64,000 nucleotides of DNA from positions 1-64,000 of the forward strand of contig JBDSEV010000015.1 in assembly GCA_039919885.1 (NCBI GenBank). The letters are read 5' to 3'. The notes beneath the pieces are model-generated. The model made no database searches. It was not told the origin of the DNA and saw nothing but the letters and a program-made list of their open reading frames with translations. Below are positions 34,592 to 44,572 of the stretch, in pieces. Each line of letters starts with the position of its first letter. Position 1 is the first letter of the stretch. Origin of the DNA: JACMLD01 sp039919885. GTDB taxonomy: Bacteria > Bacteroidota > Bacteroidia > Chitinophagales > Chitinophagaceae. The translations under genes were made by a program, and so were the position numbers.

Positions 34592-36838
34592 TTAGCGTAA
34601 CACCGGTATTTTTATTACACTGTTGCAGTACCATTTTATTTCGAGCGGTGTACCCGCATCCTTAATCGTTTCATCGCTCACATCTTTACCTGTGCCATAG
34701 TTTATCTGCCAGCCGGAAGTTTTATTGATACTGAGCACCACCACCAGTTTACTACCGGCGGCTATTTTTTTAGACGTAAAAAAAGAATTCGTGATTGGAA
34801 TGGTTGCTACCTTACCCGGCTGCAGCAGGCGTCGCTTAGAACGGTCGCCCGAATAGCTGGCGCGGGTTAAAAACGTTCCCAGGCTAAAGTATTTTCCATC
34901 GGCCATCTGTTCATACATAGCGATATAAACATCCATGTCTTTTTTATTGATGGAAGCTTTTAAAGCGCCGATAAAAGAGCCGTTGATTTCAACCGCTTTT
35001 TCCATAGGCGTTGAAATAAAGCTGAGGCCATTTGACACGTCAATGATGCTATCGATAATGTCTCCGGACGTACTATAGGCGCTGTCACTGCGATCTTTAA
35101 AATCAACTTCCTGCCGGATATATTCCGCGCCCGCTAATTTTGTACCTGCTAGTTTATAATGCTGCGCTGAGCTGGTATTACTAAGATAGAAGCTAAGGGT
35201 ATCATTGTTCATTTTACCCAGGGATGGGGCGTGTTTCCATTCATTTGTACCCATCACCTGGTAATTTATTTTGTCTTTCAGGAGCGCTGGCCTGGCACTA
35301 TCTTTCAAAATATAATTAAACCACTGGTAAGTGAGGTTGGTGATGCTGATATTGGCAACGGAATCAATTTTGTAATTGCTAAGACTGGACGCAGGTAGTC
35401 CCTGGGCGCCTCCATGATCATAAGGACCAATGACCAGGAAATGGTTTGCATTCTTATTGTACAGGTGATGCTGATCAAAATAATACAAAGCGCCGAGTTG
35501 ATCGGCATCGTAATAGCCCGTAGTAGTGAGTACCGGTATATTAATTTTTGAGAAATCATTTTTATACGCCACCATTTTTTGCCAATACGCATCGTAGGAC
35601 GGATGCTGCAGCCACCGTTGGAAGATAGCGCTGGGCCTTTCATCAATGCTGTCCAGCGACCTGAATGATTTGCCGCTCACATACCATTGATTGAAGACCG
35701 ATTTCCAGTGTACCGAATTATTAAAATCGGTAATATCAGTTTCTTTTGAATTGGTAACATAATGTATCCAGCGCAGCATATAACTCATGAACACATTGTT
35801 AGTCATAGGATAGTCAATACCGATGCCTACTGCCACCTGCGGAACGATTGTTTTTAAAGACGGGTGGATATTCTTTGCCGCGGCCCACTGACTGAAACCC
35901 AGGTAGCTGCCACCAAACATGCCGGTTTTGCCGTTGCTCCAAGACTGTTTACTGATCCACTCAATAATATCGTACGCATCGTTTGCATCATGCTCAAAAG
36001 GCTCAATGGCCTGGGGGCTCAATCTTTTGCCGCGCGTATTGGCCACTACCCCAACGTATCCTTTAAGCGCAGCTTCCTTGGCAACTGATTTATCGCGCGG
36101 ACTGTTATAGATATTAAATACAAAAATGACCGGCAATTTACCGATAACGTCTTTTTTCCGTACTACCGTTGCAGCAACCACCGCACCATCTCTTGTTTTG
36201 ATCAGCACACTATCCTCAATAAAAAATAGTTTGTTGTCCAACTCCGCCAGCAGCGGTATTGCCAGTGGAATAACCTGGCTGTATACATTGTAAGCATTAT
36301 ACGCTCTGCACAATACCCTCGCCTCTTCCAGGCTGAGGCTGTCTTTCCCCGCCTGGCTGCGCAATATTTTTTCAAGTCCTTCCCGCATTGATTTTATATC
36401 GGCACCAAAAAATCCTGATGCAGTAACCGCGGCCGCCTCGGGCAACATGCTGTACATCCGGGAGAATACGAAGGTATAAGATTGGGCAAAGGAGGTGGAT
36501 TTTTCCGCCTGCCTGATCTTTGCCGTTGCATAAGTCTGAAACTGAAAACCAATCCCCTTTATACTTACCGTATCAGCATCTTTTAACAGGTTGCGCTGAG
36601 AATCCAGGGATTTAATGGCAGCTTCATACTGGCCCGCAACAAGCTGGTAACGGAAAACATTTTCTAAATAAGTAATTTTATCAGTCTCCTTGTACGCAAT
36701 TATTACCTGCTTAGCCAAATCCGAAATGTTTTTACGCAGGGCCGCACTGTCTGTATAATACGCTTTGGGAAAATAAAAAGTCTGGGCCGGCGCATGAAGC
36801 ACCATACAAATCAATGCAAAAGAAAAAAATGCTTTCAT
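34592..36838 (-). CDS. CocE/NonD-family X-Pro dipeptidyl peptidase-type hydrolase
   Basis: A 748-residue secreted enzyme with signal peptide (MKAFFSFALICMVLHAPAQT). N-terminal 190 residues are a helical spacer rich in Tyr/Gln; then the alpha/beta hydrolase domain with GKTGMFGGSYLGFSQWAAAK (Ser nucleophile in GGSYLG), TGYYDADQLGALY (Asp) and VIGPYDHGGAQG (His), and a C-terminal jelly-roll (KAVEINGSFIGALKASI). Family: CocE esterases and S15 X-Pro dipeptidyl peptidases. A longer in-frame start at 36925 has no signal peptide, so 36838 is chosen. Confidence 0.88.
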   Translation of the reverse strand: MKAFFSFALICMVLHAPAQTFYFPKAYYTDSAALRKNISDLAKQVIIAYKETDKITYLENVFRYQLVAGQYEAAIKSLDSQRNLLKDADTVSIKGIGFQFQTYATAKIRQAEKSTSFAQSYTFVFSRMYSMLPEAAAVTASGFFGADIKSMREGLEKILRSQAGKDSLSLEEARVLCRAYNAYNVYSQVIPLAIPLLAELDNKLFFIEDSVLIKTRDGAVVAATVVRKKDVIGKLPVIFVFNIYNSPRDKSVAKEAALKGYVGVVANTRGKRLSPQAIEPFEHDANDAYDIIEWISKQSWSNGKTGMFGGSYLGFSQWAAAKNIHPSLKTIVPQVAVGIGIDYPMTNNVFMSYMLRWIHYVTNSKETDITDFNNSVHWKSVFNQWYVSGKSFRSLDSIDERPSAIFQRWLQHPSYDAYWQKMVAYKNDFSKINIPVLTTTGYYDADQLGALYYFDQHHLYNKNANHFLVIGPYDHGGAQGLPASSLSNYKIDSVANISITNLTYQWFNYILKDSARPALLKDKINYQVMGTNEWKHAPSLGKMNNDTLSFYLSNTSSAQHYKLAGTKLAGAEYIRQEVDFKDRSDSAYSTSGDIIDSIIDVSNGLSFISTPMEKAVEINGSFIGALKASINKKDMDVYIAMYEQMADGKYFSLGTFLTRASYSGDRSKRRLLQPGKVATIPITNSFFTSKKIAAGSKLVVVLSINKTSGWQINYGTGKDVSDETIKDAGTPLEIKWYCNSVIKIPVLR

Positions 36839-37000
36839 GATTACCTGGTTTACCCGTCCGCTGCAATACGGAGCGCTGTATTTCAAATATACAATGCGGT
36901 TTTTATTTTTTGACGGGGCCCCCATTTTTTCAATTTGATTTTCATGCTGAAAACTCTTCTTATTTGTACGCCCTGGTCGCGTAGCTCACCTGTCAATAAA

Positions 37001-37031
37001 TAAAAAACCTGCTGCCTTTAAAAGCAGCAGG
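37001..37031 (-). terminator. Intrinsic terminator of the GlcG/HbpS gene
   Basis: Perfect 8-bp stem (CCTGCTGC / GCAGCAGG) with an A-rich strand giving a T-run on the minus strand; it begins 23 bases beyond the stop codon. Confidence 0.85.
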
Positions 37032-37053
37032 CAATAGAACGGTAAATCATTTT

Positions 37054-37455
37054 TTATTTGATCGCCGCAGCGCCGGCGGTTGCCACCGCATGGTCGTTAT
37101 CAACCGTGCTGCCGGAGACACCGATGGCACCGATAATGTGCCCTTCCGCATTCTTGATGATAACGCCGCCGGGAAAGGTAATCAGCCCAGCATTGGAATG
37201 TTCAATATTATACAGTGGTTGCCCTGGTTGCACCAGCGGGGTTAGCGCGGCGGTATCCATCTGAAACCAGGCAGCCGTTTTAGCTTTCTTCCAGGAAATA
37301 TCCACCGAGCCAATCCAGGCGCCATCCACGCGTGCAAACGCCACCAGGTTGCTACCGGTATCTACCACAGATATATTCATTTTAGTGCCCAATGCGGCTG
37401 CCTGTGTTTTGGCTGCTGCCACTGCTGCTTCTGCTTGTACCAATGTAATGTTCAT
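37054..37455 (-). CDS. GlcG/HbpS-family heme-binding-type protein
   Basis: A 133-residue soluble protein of the GlcG/HbpS/Cbl-domain (DUF336) family: NITLVQAEAAVAAAKTQAAA, VVDTGSNLVAFARVDGAW, FPGGVIIKNAEGHIIGAIGVSGSTVDNDHAVA. Members bind heme or small ligands and often accompany glycolate or propanediol genes, but here the gene stands alone, so the ligand is unknown. ATG at 37455 is the only start near an AT-rich leader. Confidence 0.87.
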   Translation of the reverse strand: MNITLVQAEAAVAAAKTQAAALGTKMNISVVDTGSNLVAFARVDGAWIGSVDISWKKAKTAAWFQMDTAALTPLVQPGQPLYNIEHSNAGLITFPGGVIIKNAEGHIIGAIGVSGSTVDNDHAVATAGAAAIK

Positions 37456-37577
37456 ACTTTATATTTTTTTATTTATGGAGATGATTGTTTCTGTAAAACG
37501 GGCAACGAAAATAGTTAGTAATTGAATAACCAATCAAAATAAAGGCCATAAACAAGCCGCGTGCAATCGTTGGGTTA

Positions 37578-37608
37578 TAAAAAAACCCCCGGAGCAATCC
37601 GGGGGTTT
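37578..37608 (-). terminator. Intrinsic terminator of trxA
   Basis: A perfect 11-bp stem (AAACCCCCGGA / TCCGGGGGTTT) with a GCAA loop, followed on the minus strand by T residues; it lies 20 bases after the stop codon. Confidence 0.9.
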
Positions 37609-37627
37609 GATATCGTCAGAACAAAAA

Positions 37628-37945
37628 TTAAATGTGTTGCTCAATCTTCTTAACAAAGTTGGCTTTCGGTTGTGCGCCTACCAGTTTATCTACTACATTG
37701 CCATTTTTTACAAAAAGTATCGCCGGTATAGAAGTAATGCCATAATTGGTACTGAGTTGCGGATTGTGATCCACGTTTACTTTACCAATATTTACTTTGC
37801 CTGAATACTCTTTGCTTAATTCTTCAATAACCGGTCCGATTGCACGACAGGGACCACACCATTCTGCCCAAAAGTCTATTACTGTTAACTGAGCTGAGTC
37901 AAGGACCTCTGTTTTAAAGTTCGAATCGGTGAATTCTGCTGCCAT
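37628..37945 (-). CDS. trxA: Thioredoxin
   Basis: A 105-residue cytoplasmic thioredoxin with the redox motif WAEWCGPCRAIGP, the structural cis-Pro loop GITSIPAILFVKNGN and a buried Asp in VIDFWAEW. It reduces protein disulfides and is regenerated by thioredoxin reductase. Length and motifs are standard. Own promoter (37995-38002) and terminator, so a single-gene unit. Confidence 0.95.
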   Translation of the reverse strand: MAAEFTDSNFKTEVLDSAQLTVIDFWAEWCGPCRAIGPVIEELSKEYSGKVNIGKVNVDHNPQLSTNYGITSIPAILFVKNGNVVDKLVGAQPKANFVKKIEQHI

Positions 37946-37994
37946 AATATTTGATTTAGATGTAAAGTTATTATTGTTTTCGGGATAAGAACTG

Positions 37995-38002
37995 CAAAAT
38001 TA
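37995..38002 (-). promoter_or_regulatory. Probable -7 box of trxA
   Basis: TAATTTTG on the minus strand, an exact TAnnTTTG match, 50 bases before the ATG. No TTTG was found at the right -33 spacing. Confidence 0.5.
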
Positions 38003-38189
38003 ACTCCAACTCCTACAACATGCTTTGCTGGCATAAAGTTGTGCATAAGTTGTCATTTTCTATATTGATTTACGTAAAAGCTGGCAAAAAGTCTTTAAAA
38101 AGTTAAAGAATTTAACGTCCGGTGTTGAATGACGTAGTTACACGCCCTGGCATTACCCACCATCCAGGTTCCCCAATGATGCTGGCCAA

Positions 38190-41100
38190 CTAAACCGTTA
38201 CCACATGAACATCCATTTCCGGGTTGTCTGCCAGGAAGAAGGCCATCTCATCATTCATTTCAAAACCACCATCCATGGTGAACATACCCACCTTCAGGTT
38301 GTGTTTGGGTTCCGTAATGGTAAACTTCAAGCCTGTCCGGCCCGGGAAAAGTTTTATGTTGTTTTCAAAAAACTGCAGCATGTTGTCATTCAGGTGCCTG
38401 GCTTCCAAATCAATAATTACTTGTTTGGTAAGCTGCTGTTTGATGCTTTCCAGCAACATGATGCGTTCTATCTTAAATTCAAACTCTGCTTTGTTATACC
38501 GTTGTTTAAAACTGCCGGTCACAAATAAATTCGTTCCTTTTTCCATGTAATTCCTGAAGCGATTATAATCTTCGCTCCAGAGCATGAATTCTGATTTACC
38601 GCTGTAATCTTCCAGCGTAATGGAACCAAAGTTTTTCCCCTGCCGGCTTACCCGGTGTTGTGCATCTATAATCAGCCCGGCGAGCCGCATGGGTTTATTG
38701 GGATTGGTTTGCGCTGTCACGCTTTGTTTAATTTCATTAAAGTCCTGCAGGTTGGTGATGCCGTAATGACTCATTTCAAACTTGAAATTGTCCAGCGGGT
38801 GACCACTCATGAACATGCCGGTTACTTCTTTCTCGTGATCCAGCAATTCAGTGAGTGACCATGGCTCGCATACCGGGATCTTGGGTATCGGCACATCCAT
38901 TACTGCGGGCAAATCGCCAAATAAAGTGTTGGCATTGCCAAGCGATTGTGTCTGAAAGATATTGCCGAAGCGGATGATTTTTTCCAGCCCGGTAGAAATA
39001 TCTCCCTGCGGTATATGAAAATAAATAGCCCGGTGCATTTCCGGAAAACAATCAAACCCGCCGGCATAGGCGAGGCTCTCCAGTGTTTTTTTATTAACGG
39101 TGCGCTGGTTGACGCGTTTGATAAAATCAAAAATGCTGGTGTAAGCACCCCGTTTGCCGCGCTCTTCAATGATCCCTTCCACCGCAGCTTCACCCACGCC
39201 TTTCAACCCGCCCAGTCCAAACCGAATTTCACCTTTACTGTTTACAGCAAAGCCACTGAGCGATTCATTGATATCAGGCCCAAGCACCTTTAACCCCATC
39301 CGCTTGCACTCTTCCATAAAGAAGGTGGTCTTTTCTATACTGCCCGCATTGTTTAACACCGCGGCCATATATTCTGAGGGATAATGTGCCTTTAGATAAG
39401 CGGTCTGGTAAGCTACGTATGCATAACAGGTGGAATGCGATTTATTAAACGCATATTGCGCAAATGCCTCCCAGTCTGTCCATATTTTTTCCAGTTTATC
39501 TGCCGCATGGCCTTTCGCGGTAGCGCCTTCAATAAATTGCTTTTTCATTTTATCCAGCACACTCTTCTGCTTTTTCCCCATGGCCTTACGCAGCACATCG
39601 GCATCTCCTTTGCTGAACCCGGCAATTTTCTGGGAAAGCAACATCACCTGTTCCTGATAAACCGTAATGCCGTAGGTGTCTTTAAGATCGTCCTCCATCA
39701 CCGCCAGGTCATAACTTATCACTTCCCGGCCATGTTTGCGATCAATAAAATTTGGTATATACGCAATGGGACCGGGGCGGTACAATGCGTTCATGGCAAT
39801 GAGGTCGTTAAACTTATCCGGCTTTAGATCACGCAGGTATTTTTGCATGCCGGCGCTTTCAAACTGAAAAGTAGCGTTGGTTTCGCCGCGCTGGTAAAGT
39901 TCAAACGTTTGCTGGTCGTCCAGCGGTATGGTATCAATGTCTATCGTAATGCCGTGGTTAAGTTTAATCAGCACCAACGCATTCTTAAGAATGGTCAGTG
40001 TTTTTAATCCCAGGAAGTCCATTTTAATAACACCCGCTTCTTCAATGATACTGCCTTCAATCTGCGTGAGCCACAACTCAGACTCTTTTGACGTAGCTAC
40101 CGGAATAAGATCCGTGAGGTCTGTAGGTGCAATGATGATACCCGCAGCATGGATGCCTGTGCTGCGCACGGATCCTTCCAGCACCTCCGCTTCATGCAGT
40201 ATACTGCTGAGCATATCTTTACCCGCATAGATCTCGCGCAGCTTTTTTACATTTTCCCAATCATCACCCTGCAACTGCTCTTTTTCTTCCAAAGACTTTG
40301 TGCCGTCTTTTGCATCTTTTATAAATAGGGGCGCATGCAGCAATCGCTTCAACGATACACCCGGGCGTTCCGGCACCAGTTTAGAAACGGCGCGACTTTC
40401 GGCCAGCGGCAAATCCATTACCCGTGCCACGTCTGCAATACTGCTTTTGGCGGCCATGGTGCCATAGGTAATAATCTGGGCAACCTGGTTTTTACCATAT
40501 TTATTAACTACGTAATTAATTACTTTTTGCCTGCCCTCATCGTCAAAATCCGTATCAATATCCGGCATAGATTTACGATCCGGGTTCAAAAACCTTTCAA
40601 ACAGTAAGTTGTATTTGATGGGGTCTATATTGGTGATGCCGATGCAAAAAGCCACCACGCTACCCGCCGCAGAACCCCTTCCCGGGCCAATGAACACGCC
40701 CATATCGCGCCCTGCCTTAATAAAATCGCTTACAATAAGAAAGTACCCGGCAAAACCCATGGTCTTTACAGTAAACAATTCAAAACGGATGCGTTCTTCA
40801 ATTTCCGCGGTCATGTCTGTATACCTTGCTTTGGCGCCTTCCCAGGTCATGTGTTCCAGGTAGGCATCCTGCGTGGCATAACCGGGCGGCACCACAAAAT
40901 TGGGCAGCAGGATGTCGCGTTTCAAATCAAGCAATTCAATTTTACTTACAATCTCATTGGTGTTATCGATTGCTTCCGGCAAATCCTCAAAGACGGTCTT
41001 CATCTCTGCCGTCTTCTTAAAATAAAACTGGTCGTTCGGAAAACCAAACCGTTTGTTCTTGTTCAGTATATCGTCGTCAGAAAATTCGCGGTTGGCCGGC

Positions 41101-41816
41101 GTCGCTTGTTTTTCGCCTGTATTGATACACAGTAAAATATCATGTGCATTAAAATCAGTCTGGTCAACATAATGAGAATCATTGGAAGCAATGACTTTAA
41201 CATTGTATTTTTTTGCAAAGCGCAGCAATACTTTGTTTACTTTTTCCTGGTCGGGAATGCCATGGCGCTGCAGTTCTATGTAATAATCTTCCTGGAAGAT
41301 ATTCAGCCACCATTTAAATTCATTTTCTCCCTCCTGCTCGCCTTTTTTCAATATCATTTGGGGCACCAGCGCGCCGAGACAACAGGTAGTGGCTATCAAT
41401 CCTTCGTGGTGGCGATGGATAAGTTCTTTGTCGATACGCGGGTATTTGGAATACATTCCTTCTATATACCCCAGCGAAGTAAGCTTTACCAGGTTTTTAT
41501 ACCCCACATCATTTTTTGCGAGCAACACCTGGTGGTGCCGTGGATCTCTATCATCTTTGGCAAACTGTTTACGGTGGCGGTTCTCCGTTATATAAAATTC
41601 GCAGCCCACCACCGGCTTTATTTTTGGTTTGCCGTCGGGGCCTTTGTGGTTGTATGCTTCTTTCACAAATTCAAACACACCAAACATATTACCATGATCA
41701 GTAATGGCGAGTGCAGGCATATTGTCTGCGATGGCCTTTTTATATAAATTTTGAATGGAAGCGGCCCCATCCAGCAAAGAAAATTGCGTATGTACGTGTA
41801 GATGAGAAAATTGCAT
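38190..41816 (-). CDS. dnaE: DNA polymerase III subunit alpha
   Basis: A 1208-residue replicative polymerase. The N-terminal PHP domain starts HLHVHTQFSLLDGAAS (residues 5-20), with further metal-type residues in ITDHGN. Palm catalytic Asp pair lies in MPDIDTDFDDEGR at about 417-429, after GPGRGSAAGSVVAF (about 377-390). DVLRKAMGKKQ and AFNKSHSTCYAYVAYQTAYLKAH are in the fingers; the OB fold is near 1000-1100 (MRLAGLIIDAQHRVSRQGKN). It is the main chromosomal polymerase. Length is close to other Bacteroidota DnaE1. It stands alone, with the thioredoxin gene downstream. Confidence 0.97.
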   Translation of the reverse strand: MQFSHLHVHTQFSLLDGAASIQNLYKKAIADNMPALAITDHGNMFGVFEFVKEAYNHKGPDGKPKIKPVVGCEFYITENRHRKQFAKDDRDPRHHQVLLAKNDVGYKNLVKLTSLGYIEGMYSKYPRIDKELIHRHHEGLIATTCCLGALVPQMILKKGEQEGENEFKWWLNIFQEDYYIELQRHGIPDQEKVNKVLLRFAKKYNVKVIASNDSHYVDQTDFNAHDILLCINTGEKQATPANREFSDDDILNKNKRFGFPNDQFYFKKTAEMKTVFEDLPEAIDNTNEIVSKIELLDLKRDILLPNFVVPPGYATQDAYLEHMTWEGAKARYTDMTAEIEERIRFELFTVKTMGFAGYFLIVSDFIKAGRDMGVFIGPGRGSAAGSVVAFCIGITNIDPIKYNLLFERFLNPDRKSMPDIDTDFDDEGRQKVINYVVNKYGKNQVAQIITYGTMAAKSSIADVARVMDLPLAESRAVSKLVPERPGVSLKRLLHAPLFIKDAKDGTKSLEEKEQLQGDDWENVKKLREIYAGKDMLSSILHEAEVLEGSVRSTGIHAAGIIIAPTDLTDLIPVATSKESELWLTQIEGSIIEEAGVIKMDFLGLKTLTILKNALVLIKLNHGITIDIDTIPLDDQQTFELYQRGETNATFQFESAGMQKYLRDLKPDKFNDLIAMNALYRPGPIAYIPNFIDRKHGREVISYDLAVMEDDLKDTYGITVYQEQVMLLSQKIAGFSKGDADVLRKAMGKKQKSVLDKMKKQFIEGATAKGHAADKLEKIWTDWEAFAQYAFNKSHSTCYAYVAYQTAYLKAHYPSEYMAAVLNNAGSIEKTTFFMEECKRMGLKVLGPDINESLSGFAVNSKGEIRFGLGGLKGVGEAAVEGIIEERGKRGAYTSIFDFIKRVNQRTVNKKTLESLAYAGGFDCFPEMHRAIYFHIPQGDISTGLEKIIRFGNIFQTQSLGNANTLFGDLPAVMDVPIPKIPVCEPWSLTELLDHEKEVTGMFMSGHPLDNFKFEMSHYGITNLQDFNEIKQSVTAQTNPNKPMRLAGLIIDAQHRVSRQGKNFGSITLEDYSGKSEFMLWSEDYNRFRNYMEKGTNLFVTGSFKQRYNKAEFEFKIERIMLLESIKQQLTKQVIIDLEARHLNDNMLQFFENNIKLFPGRTGLKFTITEPKHNLKVGMFTMDGGFEMNDEMAFFLADNPEMDVHVVTV

Positions 41817-42094
41817 GGTTAGATTCCGGAAATTTTAGTTCTAAATACGTTCAGGCGATCGGGTGTATGGCATTGAAACATTTAATTAAACCAGCCAAAA
41901 GGCTTCGTTGCCTGACTTTTAGTTCACTTGCTGTTCAAAGGTTTGCACCCTATTAAAATACCCCCTCTATAACCTGCAATTAACAAACAAAGTTTTGTTG
42001 CAAATTGTGAGACTTGGCACAATATTTCCACAAAGCGTGCGTAACTATAATTGCTTAATTAAAGTTTCCCTATCCCTTATTAAATATTTTCACA
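41817..42094. other. Divergent promoter region of dnaE and the NlpC/P60 gene
   Basis: 278 AT-rich bases, no coding potential beyond shadows; no confident -33/-7 pair. Nothing else seen. Confidence 0.4.
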
Positions 42095-42775
42095 ATGCGT
42101 TGGTTATCAATCATCTTACTTATTATACTGATTTCTTCCTGCACCGCCTTAAAACCGGTTGTAGCAAGTAAGGCAGCGCCGGCGCGGACGCAGCCCCGCA
42201 ACCAGCCAAAATTTATTGAAGACATCAGCAGTGAACCCTATGCTTCTACCACCAAAATAAAGCCAGCAAGCAATACTAACAATGCAGTAAGCAATACGTT
42301 CAGTATGGGCGGGAGTTCCCCGGCTATTTTTACTCCCATGCAATTTAAGTTCGCGATATTGATGGATTTGCCCGTTGAAGCGCTAAATAATTTGAAATTG
42401 TATTCGTTTATTGATGAATGGTATGGCACGCCTTATCGTTTCGGTGGCAGTACAAAACAAGGGGTTGACTGCTCTGCTTTTTCCAGCAGCCTGATGACAA
42501 ATGTTTTTGGTGTGGGTTTGCCCCGCATGGCCAAAGACCAGTATACCGTTTGCGAACGTGTGAAAATGGATGATCTGGAAGAAGGCGACCTGGTATTTTT
42601 TCATACTACACGCAAAGGCATTTCTCATGTGGGCGTCTACCTCGGCAACAATAAGTTTGTGCATGCTTCTGTTAACTATGGCGTTACCATCAGTTCTTTA
42701 ACAGACAGCTATTATTCAAAAACTTTCCGGGGCGGCGGAAGAACCCGGCAACGTTCCACTGCATCCGGAAATTAG
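42095..42775 (+). CDS. NlpC/P60 (C40) peptidoglycan endopeptidase lipoprotein
   Basis: A 226-residue lipoprotein: signal MRWLSIILLIILISSC (lipobox SSC), a Pro/Ser/Asn-rich linker to about residue 95, then the C40 domain with the catalytic Cys in TKQGVDCSAFSSSLM and His in GISHVGVYLGNNKFVHASVN. It cleaves peptide stems in the cell wall (typically D-Glu/meso-DAP bonds), acting in the periplasm anchored to a membrane. The wall-hydrolase role is well-established for the family. Confidence 0.92.
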   Translation: MRWLSIILLIILISSCTALKPVVASKAAPARTQPRNQPKFIEDISSEPYASTTKIKPASNTNNAVSNTFSMGGSSPAIFTPMQFKFAILMDLPVEALNNLKLYSFIDEWYGTPYRFGGSTKQGVDCSAFSSSLMTNVFGVGLPRMAKDQYTVCERVKMDDLEEGDLVFFHTTRKGISHVGVYLGNNKFVHASVNYGVTISSLTDSYYSKTFRGGGRTRQRSTASGN

Positions 42776-42831
42776 CTAATCACCACCAGGATATCTTTCC
42801 AATAAATTATAGTCTGCAATCCCGCTGGGTA

Positions 42832-44526
42832 CTAAAGCCACTTTTTCGGGGATATTTTGCTGCTCACTTTTTTTGTTGTGATATAGAAATTCCGATCGAT
42901 CTTAAAATCGTCTTCATTAAACGCTTCGCTGAATTTCTGCGCCTGCCATTGGGTAGTTGGTTTTAACCACCAGTCTTTTCCCGCAAATACCTTCACCCGG
43001 AGATTGAAGCCTTCAATACAATTGGTCCACCTGTACATTAATACATTATTCTCTATTTTATATTCCAGCACCGGCACCTGCGTGGTACGCAGGTACTGAT
43101 CAAATACTTTTGAGAAATCAATGCGCGATTGTTTACTGATATAAGCTTCCACCTGCCGGCTGGTAACGGTCTGGTGATAAAATGATTTGTTCAGGCCGCG
43201 CAGTATATTCCGGAAAGTTGAATCATTGTTTATTACCTGCCTGATGGTATGCAGCAGGTTGCCGCCTTTGTAATACATATCGCCGCTGCCTTCACGGTTA
43301 ACGCCATACGGCCCGATGATAGGAACATTATTGACAATATTTTTTCTTGTGCCAATTACATAGTCGTTGCCCGCCTCCTTACCAAACTGACAATCGGTAA
43401 ACAACGTTTCGGAATAATTGGTAAATCCTTCATGCAGCCACATATCAGCCAGGTCTTTGCTGGTAATGTTGTTCGCAAACCATTCGTGCCCGCTTTCATG
43501 CACAATAATAAAATCCCATTTCAATCCCCAACCCGATCCGGACAAGTCGCGCCCGAGATAACCATTCTGAAACTTGTTGCCGTAGGCCACCGCGCTCTGG
43601 TGTTCCATACCAAGGTGCGGCGACTCAACCAGTTTGTAACTATCTTCATAAAACGGGTAAGGGCCAAACCAATATTCAAAGCATTTCAACATCAGGGCTA
43701 CCTGTTTAAACTGAATTTTGGCTTTATCAACGTTGTAATCGAGCACCCAGTAACTGCAGTCCAGCTTACCTTTTTCACCTTCAAAAACTTCTGTAAAATT
43801 TACATATTTCCCGATGTAAGGAATAATATTGTAGTTGTTGATGGGATTTACCACCTGCCATGTCCACGATGTAGTGCCGGGCATTGACGGATTCTTTATT
43901 TTTTCTTTTAACCGGCCGTTGCCTACTGCCACCAGCGTATCTGGTACAATCATGGTTAGCATTGCGCCACTGTCGGGCTCATCACTTTGTATGTCTTTGC
44001 ATGGATACCATACGCTGGCCCCCAGCCCCTGGCATGCAACGCTCATCCAGGGATTTCCATTGCCGTCTTTTTTCCAAATCCAGCCGCCGTCCCATGGCGG
44101 GCGGGTAGCTTCTTTCGGTATTCCCGCAAAATCAATTGTTATTTGTTGCATACTTCCCACCGGCAATTTTTCCGGAAAGTCCACATGGTATACGTTGCCT
44201 TCCCTGTGAAAATTTAAGCTGCCTGACCGAAATGAGATAACGGTGATGGCCATCGGTTCCTGCATATCTATCTGCATCTTATTGCCAGCCGCCAGCACTT
44301 TAAAAATGATGGTATTACTGCCTTTGATACTTTTGGCATTGTAATCTGGCTGCACCGTAATGTTGTAATGCTGCACATCCCACCAGGTACGCTCCGGGTT
44401 CAGACTACCCCGCAATGTATCCTGGTGCGTAAAAGGCTGTTGCTGGTGCAATAGCTGCCCGCGCACCTGGCATAAAAAAAACAAGGTTATTAAACACATC
44501 CAAAGGCGCTTCCCTGATATATCCAC
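42832..44526 (-). CDS. M1-family metallopeptidase (gluzincin), secreted
   Basis: A 564-residue exported protease with a GTG start at 44526 (an internal ATG at 44499 is an alternative). Signal peptide about 1-23 (WMCLITLFFLCQVRG). The zinc site is HESGHEWFANN (His343, Glu344, His347) with the third ligand Glu366 in WLHEGFTNYSE; the substrate motif near 306 reads GMEHQSAVAYG in place of GxMEN. Members trim amino-terminal residues from peptides, feeding peptide uptake. It diverges from the peptide-binding protein gene at 44573. Confidence 0.9.
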   Translation of the reverse strand: MDISGKRLWMCLITLFFLCQVRGQLLHQQQPFTHQDTLRGSLNPERTWWDVQHYNITVQPDYNAKSIKGSNTIIFKVLAAGNKMQIDMQEPMAITVISFRSGSLNFHREGNVYHVDFPEKLPVGSMQQITIDFAGIPKEATRPPWDGGWIWKKDGNGNPWMSVACQGLGASVWYPCKDIQSDEPDSGAMLTMIVPDTLVAVGNGRLKEKIKNPSMPGTTSWTWQVVNPINNYNIIPYIGKYVNFTEVFEGEKGKLDCSYWVLDYNVDKAKIQFKQVALMLKCFEYWFGPYPFYEDSYKLVESPHLGMEHQSAVAYGNKFQNGYLGRDLSGSGWGLKWDFIIVHESGHEWFANNITSKDLADMWLHEGFTNYSETLFTDCQFGKEAGNDYVIGTRKNIVNNVPIIGPYGVNREGSGDMYYKGGNLLHTIRQVINNDSTFRNILRGLNKSFYHQTVTSRQVEAYISKQSRIDFSKVFDQYLRTTQVPVLEYKIENNVLMYRWTNCIEGFNLRVKVFAGKDWWLKPTTQWQAQKFSEAFNEDDFKIDRNFYITTKKVSSKISPKKWL

Positions 44527-44572
44527 GGTGTTTTAATTTTAGATTGCTAAATTTAGCCGTAGTTTTTTAAAT

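Noticed and set aside
36961..37000. tRNA-like stretch (GCGTAGCTCA)
   Set aside because: No acceptor stem, anticodon or T-loop around it; it is only a chance match next to a terminator.
41142..41747. 201-codon plus-strand frame opposite dnaE
   Set aside because: Shadow of dnaE; Phe/Tyr/Ile-rich without motifs.
43249..43887. 212-codon plus-strand frame opposite the M1 peptidase
   Set aside because: Lies entirely within the well-supported peptidase gene on the other strand.
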